Shown: positions 17,573-26,400 of the stretch, one piece after another
How positions within the stretch are numbered: position 1 is the stretch's first letter
Layout: every line of letters starts with the position of its first letter
From: Bacillota bacterium
GTDB lineage: Bacteria > Bacillota > Clostridia > Lachnospirales > Lachnospiraceae
NCBI GenBank assembly: GCA_029779695.1
Contig: JAKPAB010000032.1
Location: forward strand, 1 to 33,667
Length of the DNA stretch: 33,667 nucleotides
Direction: 5' to 3'
Notes under the pieces: generated by a model
Told to the model about the DNA's origin: nothing
The model's database searches: none
The model's input: the letters and a program-made list of their open reading frames with translations, nothing else
Made by a program: the position numbers and the translations under genes

Positions 17573-18622
17573 ATGAATATTATTAAAAACGTACGAGAAA
17601 AGATTCCAGGTATAATAGTCTGTCTAGCTATTTCGGTTCCAGCATGGCTCCTTGGCCGGAGATTTCCTACTATTGGCGGTCCTGTATTCTCAATTATCTT
17701 TGGGATGATCATCACACTTATATGGCAGGAAAAGGGTAGTAAACGATCAGGCATTACATTTACATCAAAATACATACTGCAGGCCGCTGTTGTACTTCTA
17801 GGATTCGGGCTGAACCTAAATATAATTCTAACAACCGGAAAACAGTCTCTTCCAATAATATTATGTACTATATCTACGTCACTTATCATTGCATTTTTTT
17901 TGCAAAAGGTTATGAAGATTCCAGGCAATACCGCCACACTTATAGGTATTGGTTCGTCTATATGCGGAGGTTCTGCCATTGCTGCAACCGCTCCTGTAAT
18001 AGATGCTGATGACAATGAGGTTGCCCAATCTATATCTGTAATATTCTTTTTTAATGTATTGGCTGCGATACTCTTTCCTATTTTTGGTCAGGCAATTGGC
18101 ATGAATACTACTTCTGGAGAAGCCTTTGGTATTTTTGCAGGAACTGCAGTTAATGATACATCTTCTGTAACTGCTGCTGCTTCCACCTGGGACAGTATGT
18201 TCTCTCTGGGAACAGCTACTCTTGATAAAGCCGTTACCGTGAAACTCACCAGAACCCTTGCTATTATTCCCATAACCCTTGTTCTGTCATTTATAACAGC
18301 CAAAAAAAAGAAGGCCACTGGCGAATCAGGTGAACACACCTTCAAATTTCACCAAGCCTTCCCTATGTTTATTCTCTATTTTATAATAGCCTCTATTATC
18401 ACAACAATTGCCGTTAATTTCGGTGTAGACAGTTCATTTTTTAATCCTATAAAAGAATTAAGCAAATTTCTTATAATCATGGCAATGAGTGCAATCGGTC
18501 TAAACAGTAATATCATTAAGCTTATAAAAACCGGTGGCAAGCCACTCTTACTAGGTGCTGTCTGCTGGATCGGCATAACCGCCGTCAGCCTCATAATGCA
18601 ATCTGTTATGGGAATATGGTAA
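17573..18622 (+). CDS. YeiH/PSE family putative sulfate exporter
   Basis: This is a polytopic membrane protein of the UPF0324/YeiH family (about ten hydrophobic segments), usually annotated as a putative sulfate exporter; the substrate is not established. Family marks are GFGLNL (about 80-85), the SSICGGSAIAATAPV segment (about 128-142) and FAGTAVNDTSSV. I choose the ATG at 17573 because AAAGG lies 7 nt before it; the in-frame ATG at 17549 lies inside a long inverted repeat with no good binding site. The protein is then 349 residues, near the family norm. It is transcribed alone, divergent from the LysR gene, and ends 5 bp from the stop of the convergent phoR. Confidence 0.88.
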   Translation: MNIIKNVREKIPGIIVCLAISVPAWLLGRRFPTIGGPVFSIIFGMIITLIWQEKGSKRSGITFTSKYILQAAVVLLGFGLNLNIILTTGKQSLPIILCTISTSLIIAFFLQKVMKIPGNTATLIGIGSSICGGSAIAATAPVIDADDNEVAQSISVIFFFNVLAAILFPIFGQAIGMNTTSGEAFGIFAGTAVNDTSSVTAAASTWDSMFSLGTATLDKAVTVKLTRTLAIIPITLVLSFITAKKKKATGESGEHTFKFHQAFPMFILYFIIASIITTIAVNFGVDSSFFNPIKELSKFLIIMAMSAIGLNSNIIKLIKTGGKPLLLGAVCWIGITAVSLIMQSVMGIW

Positions 18623-18627
18623 TTTCG

Positions 18628-20298
18628 CTAATTCTTAACAGGTAGTACAACGGTTATTGTAGTCCCTACATCTTCCTTGCTTTCAAGCGTCACATCACCA
18701 TTCATATACTGAACAGCATGTTTCACGATTGACAAGCCGAGACCCGTTCCGCCGCCTTCCTTGGAATGGCTCTTATCTACCCTATAGAACCGTTCGAATA
18801 TCCTAGGTTGATGTTCAGGAGGGATACCAATTCCGGTGTCCCGAACTACTATTTTGGCACTACCGAAATTACCTGAATTAAAACTAGATGTATTTACCTC
18901 TACGCTTCCATTATCTTTGTTGTATTTAATTGCATTATCAACAAGATTATAGACGATTTCATGAAGAAGCTGCTTCGATACATTACATGCCACTTCATCG
19001 CCTGTACATTTGACAATCACATTCTTTTTCTCTGCCATTGGCTTTAAAGTCTCGATTTCTTCTTCGATAAAGCTCTTTATAAATACTTCTTCCAAAGGCA
19101 GATCTTTTTTCTCATCGAGCGCTGACAGTTGTATGATATCATCTATCAAAGTAACCAGTCTAGATGCTTCCTTACGGATGACTCCCACGAATCTCGTCAT
19201 ATCCTCAGGCTTCACCATGCCATTTTCTATCAGTTCGGCACTTCCCATAATAGAATGAAGCGGTGATTTTAATTCATGAGATACATTTGCTGTAAATTCT
19301 CTTCTGTTTCGCTCTGCAAAAGCTTTTTCTGTTATATCAAAAATCAGTATTACTGTACCAATAGGATTCTGATGTGAAGTAATTCTACTGGCGTGAAGCT
19401 GATACTCTCTTCCCTGATGCTCCTTAACTCTCTCTGACGGTCCCTTATCCTCTGCCTCATCTATCATTTTGCTGACTTCAACATCTCTGTCCAGGAGAAG
19501 GAAATTCTTACCCACAGGATCTTCAGTATAACCATAGAATCTCTTGGCCGCAGGATTGATGGTAACTACTTCATGTTTCTTATTGATAAGTACCATACCT
19601 TCATCCATGTTCTGGGTGACGGCATCAAATTCCTTTTCTTTTTCTCTTAATTCCTCTTTCTTCCACTCGATCTCACGTCGACTGTGTTCTATTTTGGTCA
19701 AAAGAGGCGCCAATTCATCATAGGTATCACTCTCAAGTGGGCGATCAAGATCCAGATCATTAAGTGGTTTCGCTATCTGCTTTGATACTATTCCTGCCAA
19801 AACTAATGATAATATGAATGCAATCATTATCACAGCAGCTATTGACTGAAGCATGCCAAGTATCGTTGTAAGCATGGTCAGTCTGACTGTTGATACACGA
19901 AGCACATCCCCCGATGGGAGTTTAATTGCATAGTACAATGTCTGTTCTGTAAAAGTAGCTGAATATCTATGACTCTCTCCAATTCCTGTTTCGAAGGCTT
20001 CCTTTATTTCTTTTCTGTCTCCATGATTTTCAAGCTTGGAAGCATCTGTCCATGTATCATAAATAACAGTTCCGTCAGGAGCCACAAGTGTCAGACGTTC
20101 ACTATCTTTTTTAATCTTTTTTAGATAGGATACCCCAGATTTTTCTACTCCCGTAGATGCCAATACAAGTTCGGACTTTAGCTGTTTTTCCTGAATATTT
20201 ACGAAATATTCATTTAGAACACCCATTATCAGCACAAGACAAGATAAAAAAACGATAATAGCCACAAAAAATGTCGAACGGAATATTTTAGACCTCAT
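18628..20298 (-). CDS. phoR: PhoR-type sensor histidine kinase
   Basis: The 556-residue membrane kinase probably senses phosphate limitation with the Pst system and phosphorylates the adjacent PhoB. The order is: TM helix (about 8-29), extracytoplasmic domain (about 30-138), TM helix (about 142-168), a HAMP-like linker, a PAS domain (about 215-320), the HisKA helix with phospho-acceptor His341 in NVSHELKSPL, and a HATPase domain with N-box NLVDNAIKYN, G1 DTGIGIPPE and G2 GGGTGLGLSI. GGAGG lies 9 nt before the ATG. It follows phoB by 53 nt and is the last gene of the pst-pho unit. Confidence 0.93.
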   Translation of the reverse strand: MRSKIFRSTFFVAIIVFLSCLVLIMGVLNEYFVNIQEKQLKSELVLASTGVEKSGVSYLKKIKKDSERLTLVAPDGTVIYDTWTDASKLENHGDRKEIKEAFETGIGESHRYSATFTEQTLYYAIKLPSGDVLRVSTVRLTMLTTILGMLQSIAAVIMIAFILSLVLAGIVSKQIAKPLNDLDLDRPLESDTYDELAPLLTKIEHSRREIEWKKEELREKEKEFDAVTQNMDEGMVLINKKHEVVTINPAAKRFYGYTEDPVGKNFLLLDRDVEVSKMIDEAEDKGPSERVKEHQGREYQLHASRITSHQNPIGTVILIFDITEKAFAERNRREFTANVSHELKSPLHSIMGSAELIENGMVKPEDMTRFVGVIRKEASRLVTLIDDIIQLSALDEKKDLPLEEVFIKSFIEEEIETLKPMAEKKNVIVKCTGDEVACNVSKQLLHEIVYNLVDNAIKYNKDNGSVEVNTSSFNSGNFGSAKIVVRDTGIGIPPEHQPRIFERFYRVDKSHSKEGGGTGLGLSIVKHAVQYMNGDVTLESKEDVGTTITVVLPVKN

Positions 20299-20351
20299 AT
20301 GTTTTGACCTCCGGACTATATTTCATATTTTCTTGACATAAACCATAGATT

Positions 20352-21029
20352 TTACAACTTATCGACTTCCAACCTATATCCCACATTTCTTACTGTCTCT
20401 ATCATTTTTTCGTATGATTTCAACTTGCTTCTAAGCGTCTGGATATGTACATCTACTGTCCTTGACTCTCCTACATAGTCATCTCCCCATACCGATGAAA
20501 ATAATTGTTCTCTTGTAAAAGCACGTCCCGGATTTTCCATAAATAGTTTTAGAAGTTCATATTCTTTGTACGTGAGCTGAACTCTGTCTCCATCCACATA
20601 AGCTGTTCGTTCATCTGTATTTAATTCCAATTTTCCGACCTTAAGCACATGCATGACTTCAGGTGGTGCTACACGACGAAGTACCGCTTTGATCCTGGAT
20701 ACCATCTCCATCATTCCGAAGGGCTTAACCAGATAATCATCTGCACCTAAATCAAGGCACTGGACTTTGTCATACTCTTGTCCCTTGGCTGTTACCATAA
20801 TGACCGGAATACTACATGTATCCACTTCATTTCTAATTCTTTTCAGTATCTCTATACCATCCACATCGGGCAACATAATATCCAGCATGATCAGTTCAGG
20901 TTTTTCTAATTGAAGTGCCTCAAAAAAATCTTCTCCATTGGAAAAACCAATTGCATCAAATCCTGTTGACTTAAGTGTATATATCTCTATTTCACGAATG
21001 CTTTTGTCGTCCTCAACGCACCATATCAT
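20352..21029 (-). CDS. phoB: PhoB/PhoP-type response regulator
   Basis: This DNA-binding regulator is expected to activate the pst genes under phosphate limitation. I place the start at 21029 because AGGAG lies 7 nt before this ATG and it directly follows phoU; the longer frame begins inside phoU. The 225 residues carry a receiver domain with acidic residues Glu6, Asp7 and Asp8, phospho-acceptor Asp50 in LIMLDIMLPD, and Lys102 in VKPF, followed by an OmpR-type winged helix (about 130-225) with EYELLKLF and the DVHIQTLRSKL recognition helix. The phoU stop is 2 nt upstream, so translation is probably coupled. The tandem Pho-box-like arrays upstream of both pstS genes are the likely targets. Confidence 0.93.
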   Translation of the reverse strand: MIWCVEDDKSIREIEIYTLKSTGFDAIGFSNGEDFFEALQLEKPELIMLDIMLPDVDGIEILKRIRNEVDTCSIPVIMVTAKGQEYDKVQCLDLGADDYLVKPFGMMEMVSRIKAVLRRVAPPEVMHVLKVGKLELNTDERTAYVDGDRVQLTYKEYELLKLFMENPGRAFTREQLFSSVWGDDYVGESRTVDVHIQTLRSKLKSYEKMIETVRNVGYRLEVDKL

Positions 21030-21031
21030 GG

Positions 21032-21679
21032 TCAGGCTCCTCCCTTGTGGACTCCTGTTTCTGAGAAAATGACCCATTCAGCTATATTTACAGCATGATC
21101 ACCGATCTTCTCAAAATATTTCGAGATCATTAGAAGATCAAGGGCATATCCACCATCATCCGGATTGTTTGTAATCATTTCGATCAAAAATGCTTTGACC
21201 TTGCAAAACAGATCATCCACTATATCATCCATATCTATTATTTTATTAGCCAGATCAACGTCATGCTTAACGTATGCATCTACTGCTCCGTTAACCATCT
21301 TGATCGTTTCCATTGCTTCCTGTCTGATATACTCGCATTCACTTCCGGTACGACCATCCAAGAATCCAATTATCTCTGCGATTTCAGATGCCTGAACACC
21401 GATCCTATCCATATCTGTTATCATCTTAAGAGCTGCTGATATCTGTCTAAGATCACTGGCAACCGGCTGCTGCTGCAATAAAAGCTTCAGACATTGTGAC
21501 TCAATGGCCTTCTCTTTTCCGGCAATTTCTTCCACGAATGGTGCTATATGCTGATGTGCATCTGTATTTCCCTTTGACAGATCCTCAACAGCAGTCAGGA
21601 TTGTTTCCTCACAAAGTGCACCCATTGTGGTCAGATCAGAGGATAGTCTTGAAAGTTCCTCATCAAATCTACTTCTCAT
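21032..21679 (-). CDS. phoU: phosphate transport regulator PhoU
   Basis: PhoU is a soluble protein of two repeated three-helix units that links Pst transporter activity to PhoR and represses the response when phosphate is plentiful. The 215 residues show the family pattern: MRSRFDEELSRLSSDLTTMG at the start, ESQCLKLLLQQQPVASDLR in the first unit, and SKYFEKIGDHAVNIAEWV with the conserved E-K-I-G-D-H in the second. A GGAAGG lies 11 nt before the ATG, and pstB ends 2 nt upstream. phoB follows after 2 nt. Confidence 0.95.
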   Translation of the reverse strand: MRSRFDEELSRLSSDLTTMGALCEETILTAVEDLSKGNTDAHQHIAPFVEEIAGKEKAIESQCLKLLLQQQPVASDLRQISAALKMITDMDRIGVQASEIAEIIGFLDGRTGSECEYIRQEAMETIKMVNGAVDAYVKHDVDLANKIIDMDDIVDDLFCKVKAFLIEMITNNPDDGGYALDLLMISKYFEKIGDHAVNIAEWVIFSETGVHKGGA

Positions 21680-21681
21680 TT

Positions 21682-22437
21682 TTAACCAAACCTTCCCGTT
21701 ATATAATCTTCAGTTTTCTTTTCCTTAGGCTTTTCAAAAATCTCTTCCGTATCACCATATTCTATCAGCTCTCCCATCAAGAAGAAAGCTGTGTTATCAG
21801 AAATTCTTACTGCTTGTTGCATATTGTGTGTAACAATAACAATCGTATACTCATTTTTCAGATTTAATGCCAGTTCTTCGATCTTTGATGTTGATATAGG
21901 ATCCAATGCGCTGGTAGGCTCATCCATCAATAGAATGTCAGGATTGACAGCCAGGGCTCTGGCAATACATAGTCTCTGCTGCTGTCCGCCGGATAATCCA
22001 AGGGCTGATTTATCCAGTCTGTCCTTGACCTCATCCCATATAGCCGCTCCCTTTAATGCCTTTTCAACTATATCATCGAGCTTGGCTTTTCCATTTATCC
22101 CATGAGTTCTCGGACCATATGCCACATTATTATATATACTCATGGGGAATGGATTCGGTTTCTGAAATACCATTCCTATATTTTTTCTCAGCTCATTGAC
22201 ATCAGTATCACTTCCATAGATATCACTTCCGCGGTACTCTATTTTTCCCTCGATATGGACTCCAGGCACCAGGTCATTCATTCTGTTAAGTGTCTTTAGG
22301 AATGTGGACTTACCACATCCTGATGGTCCTATAAGTGCTGTGATGCTATGTTCTTCAACATCTACATTGATATTTTTCAGTGCTTGTGTCTTACCATACC
22401 ACAGGCAGAGATCCTGTGCTGTAATTATCTTATTCAT
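21682..22437 (-). CDS. pstB: phosphate ABC transporter ATP-binding protein
   Basis: PstB powers high-affinity phosphate uptake on the cytoplasmic face of the PstCA permease. The 251 residues contain Walker A GPSGCGKS (37-44), the PstB-typical NRMNDL, the Q-loop [13 protein letters not shown], signature LSGGQQQR (148-155), Walker B ILLMDEP (168-174) and the switch histidine in VTHNMQQ. All catalytic motifs are intact. Its ATG overlaps the pstA stop by four bases (ATGA), indicating translational coupling. Confidence 0.97.
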   Translation of the reverse strand: MNKIITAQDLCLWYGKTQALKNINVDVEEHSITALIGPSGCGKSTFLKTLNRMNDLVPGVHIEGKIEYRGSDIYGSDTDVNELRKNIGMVFQKPNPFPMSIYNNVAYGPRTHGINGKAKLDDIVEKALKGAAIWDEVKDRLDKSALGLSGGQQQRLCIARALAVNPDILLMDEPTSALDPISTSKIEELALNLKNEYTIVIVTHNMQQAVRISDNTAFFLMGELIEYGDTEEIFEKPKEKKTEDYITGRFG

Positions 22438-23276
22438 ACCGTTCTTTTCTTTCTATAATAATTTGAAACGCCAACAGCTGCAAGATTAATGATAAATGCC
22501 AGTATTAAAAGGATAGTAGCGATGGAGAATGCCACCTGGAATTCTCCCTGTTCCTTAGCATACACATACAGAGCAACTGTAAGTGTAGAACCTGAGCTTG
22601 ATAGTCCGTCTATAAAACCATGAACAGAATGAGCAAATCCTGCAGTAAAAAGAAGTGCTGCCGACTCGCCGATTATCCTACCTACTGTAAGTATACACCC
22701 TGTTACAACGCCGTCTACACATCCAGGTAAAACTACTGTCCTTATTACTCTCCATTTCCCGGCTCCCAGTCCAAATGCTCCTTCTCTGTAGCTATTTGGA
22801 ACAGTTTTCAGAGATTCCTCTGTAGTTCTCATAATAGTTGGAAGGTTCATGATAACTAGTGTCAGAGCTCCAGCTATAAGTGATGTTCTAAATCCAAGGA
22901 ACTGACAGAAAAACAGCATTCCCACCAGACCATATATTATAGATGGTATTCCTGATAACGTCTCCGCTGCATACTCTATGATCCCTACGATTTTCTTGTT
23001 GGAAGCATATTCTGTCAGATATACTGCTGCTCCCACTCCGAGTGGCAGAACTATCAAAAGCGAAGCAATTATCACATATAGCGTATTTAAAATATCAGGA
23101 AGTATACCAATAGTACCCTTTAAATAACTAGGTTTTTGTGTAAGAAAGCTAATGCTTAATCCAGGTATGCCTCGATACAGTACATATCCTATCAGTGAAA
23201 ATGCCAGAATACAGGTTATCCCCACTGAGATGTACATAAGTGTCTTCATGGCACCCTTATATAAACTTCTTTTCAT
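22434..23276 (-). CDS. pstA: phosphate ABC transporter permease PstA
   Basis: PstA is one of the two membrane permeases of the phosphate importer. About six hydrophobic segments are visible, with the binding-protein-dependent permease loop [20 protein letters not shown] (EAA motif) at about 165-185 and the [20 protein letters not shown] segment at about 70-90. I take the ATG at 23276 (MKRSLYKG), which starts 1 nt after the pstC stop; an ATG 12 nt upstream lies inside pstC, directly against its GGGAG, and a further one at the ninth codon downstream also has AAGG. The protein is 280 residues with this start. It overlaps pstB by 4 nt. Confidence 0.94.
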   Translation of the reverse strand: MKRSLYKGAMKTLMYISVGITCILAFSLIGYVLYRGIPGLSISFLTQKPSYLKGTIGILPDILNTLYVIIASLLIVLPLGVGAAVYLTEYASNKKIVGIIEYAAETLSGIPSIIYGLVGMLFFCQFLGFRTSLIAGALTLVIMNLPTIMRTTEESLKTVPNSYREGAFGLGAGKWRVIRTVVLPGCVDGVVTGCILTVGRIIGESAALLFTAGFAHSVHGFIDGLSSSGSTLTVALYVYAKEQGEFQVAFSIATILLILAFIINLAAVGVSNYYRKKRTV

Positions 23277-23277
23277 A

Positions 23278-24147
23278 TTAATGTACATCTCCCTTCTTCA
23301 TAAAAAAGTTCAGTGTTGCATTTATGAGCATAATGAAGAGGAAAAGCACCAATGCTATAGAGAAAAGCGCCTGTCTCTGTAATCCTGCCGAATAAGACAT
23401 CTCACTTGCAACTGCGGTGGTCAGGAATCTGACACTTTGAAATAGTGAAGGCATTTTGGCTGCATTACCTGATACCATCATAACAGCCATTGCTTCTCCG
23501 ATAGCTCGTCCAACTCCCAGGACTACTGCAGCTGCTATTCCACTCCTTGCTGCCGGAACAGAAACTCGAAAGTATGTCTCTATCTCATTGGCTCCAAGGG
23601 CAAGAGAAGCATCCTCATAATCTCGTGGAACAGCATCTAACGCAGTCATCGACACACTTATGATAGATGGAAGTATCATGATTGAAAGAACTATTATTGC
23701 TGCAAACAAGCTGGCTCCATCCGGAATATTAAACAATTTTCTGATTCCCGGCACCAGTACCATCATTCCTACCAGACCATATACAACAGAGGGTATTCCT
23801 GCCAACATATTGACTATAAAAGATACGATCTGTCTCATTTTTGATGGAGCTACCTTAGACAGATACACTGCTGTAAAAAATCCAACGGGAACTCCTAAGA
23901 TTATCGCTCCTGCAGTTCCATATATGCTGGTTAGGATAAAAGGAAGTATTCCATATTTTGGATCCTGTGCTGTTGACGCCCATTTTGTTCCAAACAAAAA
24001 ATTTATTATTCCGATTTTCCTGATTGCAGGAACGCCTGAGATTATCAGATAAACAGTTATCAAAAAGACACATCCAACAGTTATAAGTCCCAGTATCAGG
24101 AAGATACCATGTATGAGATCCTCCATTATTTTCTTCTTATTATTCAC
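23278..24147 (-). CDS. pstC: phosphate ABC transporter permease PstC
   Basis: PstC pairs with PstA to form the channel of the phosphate importer. The 289 residues have about six membrane segments, the LFGTKWASTAQDPKYGI loop typical of PstC (about 48-64) and the EAA-type loop DASLALGANEIETYFRVSVP. The start codon is GTG, six bases after a clear AAGGAG. pstS1 ends 14 nt upstream. The gene is intact, with no unusual residues. Confidence 0.95.
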   Translation of the reverse strand: MNNKKKIMEDLIHGIFLILGLITVGCVFLITVYLIISGVPAIRKIGIINFLFGTKWASTAQDPKYGILPFILTSIYGTAGAIILGVPVGFFTAVYLSKVAPSKMRQIVSFIVNMLAGIPSVVYGLVGMMVLVPGIRKLFNIPDGASLFAAIIVLSIMILPSIISVSMTALDAVPRDYEDASLALGANEIETYFRVSVPAARSGIAAAVVLGVGRAIGEAMAVMMVSGNAAKMPSLFQSVRFLTTAVASEMSYSAGLQRQALFSIALVLFLFIMLINATLNFFMKKGDVH

Positions 24148-24161
24148 CTTTTTCTCCTTCC

Positions 24162-24974
24162 TTAGGCAGCAGGTACTGCACCCATATCGGAAATGATCTT
24201 ATTGGCATCCTTTGATGTAATGTAATTAAAAAACGACTGGGCTGTTTTGGACAGTTTGACACCTTTCTTGGTTATCAGCATAAAAGGTCTCTGTACTACA
24301 TAGCTTCCATCCTTTACCGCCTTTTCACTAGGATCTACACCACCTACCGAAATCTCTTTGACAGAGTCTTTGACAGATGCCATTGAAGCATATCCAACTG
24401 CACCGGGATTGCTGGAAACTGTTGTGATAACATCGCCTGTAGATGTTAATTCCTCACGATAATCGCAAGCGCCAGCTGTTTTTGTAATAGACTCAAATCC
24501 ATCTCTTGTGCCGCTTCCTGCTTCTCTTCCGACTAAAACTATTCGGATATTTTTACCGCCTACTTCTTTCCAGTTTTTAATCTTACCGGTATATATCTTA
24601 TTGATCTGCTCAAGCGTGAGATTTTTAACTGGATTGGAAGGATTGACAATAATTGAGATTCCATCATAAGCCACCGGTGTCTCAATCAAGCCTTGCTTTT
24701 TTTCCTCATCTTTTAGGTCTCTGCTGGATAGTCCGATATCACATCTTCCCTCTGCAACCGCTGCGATTCCAGAACCGGAACCGGTGGGATTATATGAAAA
24801 AGAGATACCCGGATTATCGATCTGGTATTTTTCTCCAAGCGCTCCGATTACTTTTTCCATGGATGTAGAACCATCCGTAGAAATAGCGTTCTTTGCCCCT
24901 GCACTGCTTCCGCACCCTGTTAGTGTAGCTAAAATAAGGGTCAAGAAAAGCACAGAACATATCGCTTTCTTCAT
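24162..24974 (-). CDS. pstS: phosphate-binding lipoprotein PstS (second copy)
   Basis: This 270-residue protein captures phosphate outside the membrane and delivers it to PstCA. It has a lipoprotein signal peptide ending in the lipobox LTGC (Cys about 21), then the PstS fold with phosphate-contact segments STDGSTSMEK, NPTGSGSGI and GREAGSGTRDGFESI. It is closely similar to the PstS encoded upstream along its whole length; the upstream protein has a longer Ala/Ser-rich linker after the lipobox. A ribosome binding site with GGAG is adjacent. The gene has its own Pho-box-like array at 25120-25159 and leads directly into pstC. Confidence 0.95.
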   Translation of the reverse strand: MKKAICSVLFLTLILATLTGCGSSAGAKNAISTDGSTSMEKVIGALGEKYQIDNPGISFSYNPTGSGSGIAAVAEGRCDIGLSSRDLKDEEKKQGLIETPVAYDGISIIVNPSNPVKNLTLEQINKIYTGKIKNWKEVGGKNIRIVLVGREAGSGTRDGFESITKTAGACDYREELTSTGDVITTVSSNPGAVGYASMASVKDSVKEISVGGVDPSEKAVKDGSYVVQRPFMLITKKGVKLSKTAQSFFNYITSKDANKIISDMGAVPAA

Positions 24975-25119
24975 ATATAGTGTTCTCCTTTGAATCTACA
25001 TTTGCATGATATGTGCTTCTCTGTCTATTGCCTATGTCTCTTATATAACAAATATCAAGGCTGTATCATGCATTAAAGTCAGTAAATAACATTTATATAA
25101 AATAATGATACTAACTTCA

Positions 25120-25159
25120 TGTAAAATTCATAATCACACTTTTGTAAAGGAATTGTAAA
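25120..25159 (-). promoter_or_regulatory. Pho-box-like direct repeat array before the second pstS
   Basis: Read on the minus strand, the units are TTTACA (25154-25159), TTTACA (25143-25148), GTGATT (25132-25137) and TTTACA (25120-25125), starting 11, 11 and 12 bp apart. TT-A-CA-like hexamers repeated each helical turn are the known recognition pattern of PhoP in Bacillus. The same spacing is found before the other pstS. The rest of the 326-bp gap (24975-25300) holds a hairpin and AT-rich DNA; no convincing extra promoter or gene is visible. Confidence 0.7.
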
Positions 25160-25170
25160 ATCTCAGGATC

Positions 25171-25199
25171 AAAGAGGATGCTTTCCTTGCATCCTCCCT
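25171..25199 (-). terminator. hairpin after the first pstS
   Basis: GAGGATGC and GCATCCTC (25174-25181 and 25189-25196) form an 8-bp perfect stem around a 7-base loop, extendable by AAAG/CUUU with a bulge. It lies about 100 nt beyond the stop of the upstream pstS and just before the Pho-box-like array of the next. The U-run after it is poor, so it is probably a partial terminator or an mRNA 3' stabiliser that keeps the two pstS transcripts separate. Confidence 0.45.
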
Positions 25200-25300
25200 T
25201 TATTTAAGCTAATTTTACTTATCTTTTCATCTATATCGCTTTATTAAAATTATGTTTTTTTTAATGTTATTTTTATAATGATGTGTTGATAATATACTCT

Positions 25301-26167
25301 TTATTTTATGGGAACTGCACCTGCGGATGAGATAACTTCGTTTGCATCTTTTGATGTAGCGTAGTCAAAGAATGCCTGGGATACCTTGGAGAGTTTTTTA
25401 CCATCTTTTGTAATGAACTCAAATGGACGCTGTATCAGATATGTTCCATCTTTTACAGTTTTCTCGGTAGGTTTAACACCACCTACAGAAAGTGCTTTGA
25501 CTGTTTTTCCTACTGCTGCCATTGATGCATAGCCTATTGCATTAGGATTGCCCGATACTGTTGTGATAACATCCCCTGTAGCTGTTAGTTCCTGGCGATA
25601 GCTGCACTTATTTTCAGTCTTTGTGATAGATTCGAATCCATCTCTGGTTCCGCTTCCTGCTTCTCTTCCGATCAGAACTATCTCGGCATCGTCTCCCCCT
25701 ACATCCTTCCAATTTTTGATCTGGCCTGTATATATCTTAGCAATCTGATCAACCGTTAGGTTTTTGACAGGATTATCGAGATTAACCACAACAGATATTC
25801 CATCGTTAGCCAGTACAGTTTCTTTTAGTCCTTGGCTCTTCTCTTCGTCCTTTAATTTTCTACTTGCAAGACCTATTTCACATCTTCCCTCAGATACCGC
25901 TGTTATTCCTGAGCCTGATCCTGTAGGGTTATATGTAACTGTAGTTCCCTTATTATCATTCTGGAATTTTTCTCCTAATGCTCCCATCACCTGTTCCATT
26001 GATGTAGACCCATCTGTTGAAACCGTTCCTGTTATACCTGAATTACTACTAACTTTTGAAGCTGCCGAAGCTTTTGCTGCACCGTTGGTCTTTGAACTAC
26101 TTCCACATCCTACTAGCATTGTCATCGACATTGCAATCGCACAAAAAATACCTACCGCTTTCTTCAT
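25301..26167 (-). CDS. pstS: phosphate-binding lipoprotein PstS (first copy)
   Basis: This 288-residue paralogue opens the phosphate module. Signal peptide and lipobox LVGC (Cys about 21) are followed by an Ala/Ser-rich linker (about 22-48), then the same phosphate-binding segments as the downstream copy (STDGSTSMEQ, NPTGSGSGI, GREAGSGTRDGFESI). The mature domains of the two are clearly homologous across the full length, indicating a local tandem duplication. AAAAGGAG lies a few bases before the ATG. It has a Pho-box-like array 100-140 bp upstream. The hairpin downstream suggests it is also made as a separate, abundant transcript. Confidence 0.95.
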   Translation of the reverse strand: MKKAVGIFCAIAMSMTMLVGCGSSSKTNGAAKASAASKVSSNSGITGTVSTDGSTSMEQVMGALGEKFQNDNKGTTVTYNPTGSGSGITAVSEGRCEIGLASRKLKDEEKSQGLKETVLANDGISVVVNLDNPVKNLTVDQIAKIYTGQIKNWKDVGGDDAEIVLIGREAGSGTRDGFESITKTENKCSYRQELTATGDVITTVSGNPNAIGYASMAAVGKTVKALSVGGVKPTEKTVKDGTYLIQRPFEFITKDGKKLSKVSQAFFDYATSKDANEVISSAGAVPIK

Positions 26168-26267
26168 GATTTTCTCCTTTTAAACTTACATATTAAGATT
26201 ACGTTCTCGTTTACTGTTTATCATGTACTTGTGCACTTCATGTACAAAGATCATGATACAGATACTA

Positions 26268-26307
26268 TGTAAAGTCCAAAATCATGGTTTTATAAAGATA
26301 TTGTAAA
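26268..26307 (-). promoter_or_regulatory. Pho-box-like direct repeat array before the first pstS
   Basis: On the minus strand the units are TTTACA (26302-26307), TTTATA (26291-26296), ATGATT (26280-26285) and TTTACA (26268-26273), spaced 11, 11 and 12 bp. This is the same unit order and spacing as before the other pstS, and the third unit (RTGATT) is also shared. The first unit overlaps the foot of the mgtA terminator. About 20-60 bp downstream there is a direct repeat of TCATGTAC (26221-26228 and 26238-26245, plus-strand orientation). Confidence 0.7.
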
Positions 26308-26367
26308 AATGGCATTTAATATATTTTTATCCCGAATTGAGATGATAAATATATTAAATGCCATTTT
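26306..26367 (-). terminator. terminator after the MgtA-type ATPase gene
   Basis: Arms 26344-26367 and 26306-26331 form a long stem of about 24 bp with a two-base bulge, around a short loop, and the minus-strand RNA ends in UUUUU. It lies 35 nt beyond the ATPase stop codon and isolates that gene from the phosphate module. A run of seven T on the plus strand would also allow termination in the other direction. Confidence 0.8.
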
Positions 26368-26400
26368 GTTTTTTTATTAAATAAAGTCTATTTCAAGTAC

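Noticed and set aside
21030-21077. Longer phoB start inside phoU
   Set aside because: The ATG at 21029 has AGGAG at 7 nt and begins the receiver fold at the normal place.
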